DNA from: Nostoc sp. ATCC 43529
GTDB taxonomy: Bacteria; Cyanobacteriota; Cyanobacteriia; Cyanobacteriales; Nostocaceae
Reading direction: 5' to 3'
DNA length: 64,000 nt
Assembly (NCBI GenBank): GCA_003326205.1
Contig: LWTK01000011.1
Span: 186,001 to 250,000, forward strand
Every line of letters begins with the position of its first letter. The first letter of the stretch is position 1. Both the position numbers and the translations under genes were made by a program. This document shows positions 61,972 through 64,000 of this stretch, one piece after another. Under the pieces are notes generated by a model that made no database searches, was not told where the DNA came from, and saw only the letters and a list, made by a program, of their open reading frames with translations.

Positions 61972-63630
61972 CTAAAGGACGCAGCGAGCGCCGTCTGCGG
62001 GGACTTTGAGACTGATGAGGTAGTCGGCGACGATGTCGTTGATACAAGCATTGCCGCCGATGAGGGCTACACCGTGCCGTTCGCCCTCGACGGTCAGCAG
62101 GCTCGCGCCGAGCGTCTTAGCGAGGCTGATGCCGCCCTCGTGCGGGGTAGCCGGATCGCGGGTGGCCGACACGACCAAGGTTTTAGGGAGTCCTTTGATG
62201 TTCTGGGCATAGGGGTAGCCGAGGGTGGGTTTCACGCGCCAATGCTCACAGAGGTCGCGGGCGTTGACGGGTCGACCGGTGTCTAGGAAGGGCGCAACCT
62301 TGAAAATGTCGCGCGTCATTGCGCTCTCCTGCTCGGGCGTGTGGCGTTCCTCGTCGAGGCAGTTAATGGCCACCAGGGACTCGTTGCCATTGCCATAGCT
62401 ACCGTCGGTATTGCGCTGGGTGCGGATGTCGCTCAATAACAGCAGGGTTTTACCGCTTCCGGCCTTGAGTTCGGTGATGCCTAGAATCACCGCAGGCCAG
62501 CTCACATCGTTATAAAGCCCAGTGATCACGCCCCCAATTGCGGCGGTGTAAGTGACCTTGCGTCCGTCTGCGGTGATGATCGGTTTATCAATCAGTGGCC
62601 GCACGAGCTGCTGGAAGGCGGCGGTAGCTTGCTTGGGATCGGTGCCGAGCGGACAAGTCGGGGTTTTAGCGCATAAGGCCGCCATGTTGTCGAAGGCACG
62701 CTGGAAACCCGCGAACAGGACGAGGTGACGCTCGGTGGTGCCGGTGGTGGGGTCGACCGCGCCGTCGAGCACCATGGCCCGCACGTTCTGCGGGAAGGTT
62801 TCGGCGTAGATCGCGCCGAGCCGGGTACCGTAGCTGGCGCCAAAAAAGGAGAGCTTGTCATCGCCGAGCACCGCGCGGAGTACGTCCATGTCGCGGGCGA
62901 CATCGCGCGTGCCGACGTGAGCCAGCACGTCCTCACCGCCGGAACGCTCGGCGCATTTTTGGTACAACTGACGGGTCTGGTGGTCGGTGTAGTCCTTGCC
63001 CCCGGAGTTGATCGGGTTGACCAACAAGTTGGCCTCTCGTTCGGCATCGGTGAAGCAGTCTAGGGCTGGTGTCGAGGCCGCAACCCCGCGTGGGTCGAAC
63101 CCGATCAGGTCAAACTGCTTGGTGATCGGACTGTCGGCCGACTCATCTGCCACCGTGGCCGCGTAGCTCATCCCGGACATGCCGGGGCCGCCTGGGTTGA
63201 GCAGCAGGGAGCCGATTCGTTTGCTCGGCTTGCCCTTTGCCGGTACGCGCAGCAGTGCAATCTGCGCGGTTCGCCCTCGGGGGTTCTGGTAGTCGAGCGG
63301 CACCTCAAGCCGGGCGCATTCGAAAGTGTCGTTGGCGAAGTCCTTAGCGTCTTTATCCGTGGTGGCGTAGCCCTCGCACGAGCCGAAGGTCAGCTTCTGG
63401 TCGTAGAAGCGTTTCAGATTTGCAGGGATCTTTCCTCCTGGCTCTGAGGGGTACCCGAATGTGGGCTGGACGCAGGCACTAAGAACCAATATCACCGCCC
63501 CAATCATGAGCGAGCTTCGGACGTGGGGCTTGTGAGCAAGCATGGTTCTCTTCTTAGCGGGAACCGTTAGCTCTGAGGCGTGCGCGGGTAGGCCACAATC
63601 TCGCTTGTGGTTAGAGAAAATGTGAGACAT
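61972..63630 (-). CDS. Exported alpha/beta hydrolase, TAP (tripeptidyl aminopeptidase)-like, GC-rich
   Basis: A 552-residue hydrolase of the actinobacterial TAP/SlpD type, acting on N-terminal peptides or esters outside the cell. It has the oxyanion motif NPGGPGMSG, DLIGFDPRGV, the nucleophile elbow GASYG near residue 265, the acid in ATRDPATP near 500 and His in GERHG near 520. A lipoprotein-like leader ends VLSAC about residue 53. The strong AAGGAG site 9 bases before 63630 supports this start; an internal ATG at 63543 would give a more typical leader. Base composition is far richer in G+C than the rest of the window, and the codons are unlike its neighbours, suggesting transfer from an actinobacterium or similar. 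Confidence 0.9.
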   Translation of the reverse strand: MSHIFSNHKRDCGLPAHASELTVPAKKRTMLAHKPHVRSSLMIGAVILVLSACVQPTFGYPSEPGGKIPANLKRFYDQKLTFGSCEGYATTDKDAKDFANDTFECARLEVPLDYQNPRGRTAQIALLRVPAKGKPSKRIGSLLLNPGGPGMSGMSYAATVADESADSPITKQFDLIGFDPRGVAASTPALDCFTDAEREANLLVNPINSGGKDYTDHQTRQLYQKCAERSGGEDVLAHVGTRDVARDMDVLRAVLGDDKLSFFGASYGTRLGAIYAETFPQNVRAMVLDGAVDPTTGTTERHLVLFAGFQRAFDNMAALCAKTPTCPLGTDPKQATAAFQQLVRPLIDKPIITADGRKVTYTAAIGGVITGLYNDVSWPAVILGITELKAGSGKTLLLLSDIRTQRNTDGSYGNGNESLVAINCLDEERHTPEQESAMTRDIFKVAPFLDTGRPVNARDLCEHWRVKPTLGYPYAQNIKGLPKTLVVSATRDPATPHEGGISLAKTLGASLLTVEGERHGVALIGGNACINDIVADYLISLKVPADGARCVL

Positions 63631-63778
63631 AGGGATAAACTCCTTCGAGCTAGTTATTGATGGGTTCAGGTATAAACGGGGTCATCGATGACCCCACCAA
63701 AGCGCAGACTGTAAATTAGTTTGTTAGGACTTACGCATTGATTAGTTAGTTCGACGTATGTTGATTTGTTTGATGCGA

Positions 63779-64000
63779 TCACTTCGCTGGCTTCACATCC
63801 AGCCCCGTCCAATGAGCGGCAAAAGCCCACATATCCGCCGTTTCCTCAATGATCTTGTCCGTGGGCTTGCCGGCTCCATGTCCCGCGCGTGTCTCGATGC
63901 GGACAAGGTGGGGCTTGTCACCGATATCCGCTGCCTGGAGCGCGGCGATATATTTGAAGGTGTGTCCCGGCACCACGCGATCGTCCGTGTCGGCAGTGGT
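63779..64000 (-). CDS. Prolyl oligopeptidase family protein, C-terminal fragment (runs off window)
   Basis: The frame is open from the window edge to the stop at 63779-63781. It reads TDDRVVPGHTFKY, then ETRAGHGAGKPTDK, the Asp and His motifs of the prolyl oligopeptidase (S9A) triad. The Ser and the beta-propeller lie beyond the window. These serine peptidases cut after proline in short peptides. Like the adjoining hydrolase it is GC-rich and unlike the surrounding cyanobacterial genes. Only 73 codons are visible. Confidence 0.85.
   Translation of the reverse strand, partial: TTADTDDRVVPGHTFKYIAALQAADIGDKPHLVRIETRAGHGAGKPTDKIIEETADMWAFAAHWTGLDVKPAK

Noticed and set aside
62592..63063. Long open frames on both strands inside the GC-rich hydrolase
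   Set aside because: They arise from GC-rich codon bias over the real hydrolase frame, which has the full catalytic triad.

Overview
The window is cyanobacterial, most likely from a filamentous heterocyst-forming genus of the Nostoc/Anabaena type. The AT-rich coding DNA is peppered with the HIP1 octamer GCGATCGC. Intergenic DNA carries heptanucleotide tandem repeats (ATGACTA, ATGCCCC) and small palindromic or MITE-like elements, and the housekeeping genes (CYP110-like P450s, Ccs1/CcdA, an orthocaspase homologue, pentapeptide repeat protein, STK kinase) fit this group. The strain cannot be named from the sequence.

Region 1 (1 to about 36.6 kb, all on the + strand) is a hybrid type I PKS/NRPS gene cluster that enters the window already inside a ketosynthase. 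In order it encodes: KS(partial)-AT-KR-ACP; a free-standing condensation domain; a JmjC/cupin-type Fe(II)/2-oxoglutarate oxygenase; a diaminobutyrate transaminase; a half-C/A/PCP protein whose A-domain code reads like a 2,4-diaminobutyrate (Dab) code; KS-AT-KR-ACP; a PanP-type aspartate 1-decarboxylase; KS-(degenerate AT)-KR-ACP; KS-AT-ACP with a KR-loss scar; a methyltransferase; C-A-PCP-TE with a beta-alanine-like code and a cysteine in place of the TE serine; two P450s; an SDR lacking its catalytic Ser and Tyr; a sucrase/ferredoxin-like protein; a MATE exporter; and an MbtH protein. Two genes appear to make the unusual building blocks (Dab and beta-alanine) that the two A domains appear to select. 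Read colinearly, the line would join an upstream polyketide acyl chain to Dab, extend it by up to three ketide units, cap it with beta-alanine and release it through a Cys-type thioesterase. I do not recognise the cluster as a characterised pathway.

Region 2 (36.6 to 46.7 kb) holds an SDR, MITE-like elements, a TerB-like protein, a pseudo-orthocaspase (Tyr/Ser in place of the His/Cys dyad), ATP sulfurylase with a TTG start, and a translationally coupled P-loop ATPase/TPR protein pair. The TPR gene contains nine near-identical 120-bp repeats. An unusually repeat-rich 800-bp intergenic stretch follows.

Region 3 (46.7 to 61.3 kb) is core genome: cytochrome c biogenesis (Ccs1, CcdA), a pentapeptide repeat protein, a Ser/Thr kinase, a RelE-type toxin-antitoxin pair with a decayed antitoxin copy beside it, DNA primase, a cell wall amidase with an altered zinc ligand, a membrane coiled-coil protein, a lipoprotein, an O-methyltransferase and a metallophosphoesterase.

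Region 4 (about 61.9 kb to the end) has strikingly GC-rich DNA encoding an actinobacterial-looking secreted alpha/beta hydrolase (TAP family) and the C-terminus of a prolyl oligopeptidase. Both look horizontally acquired.
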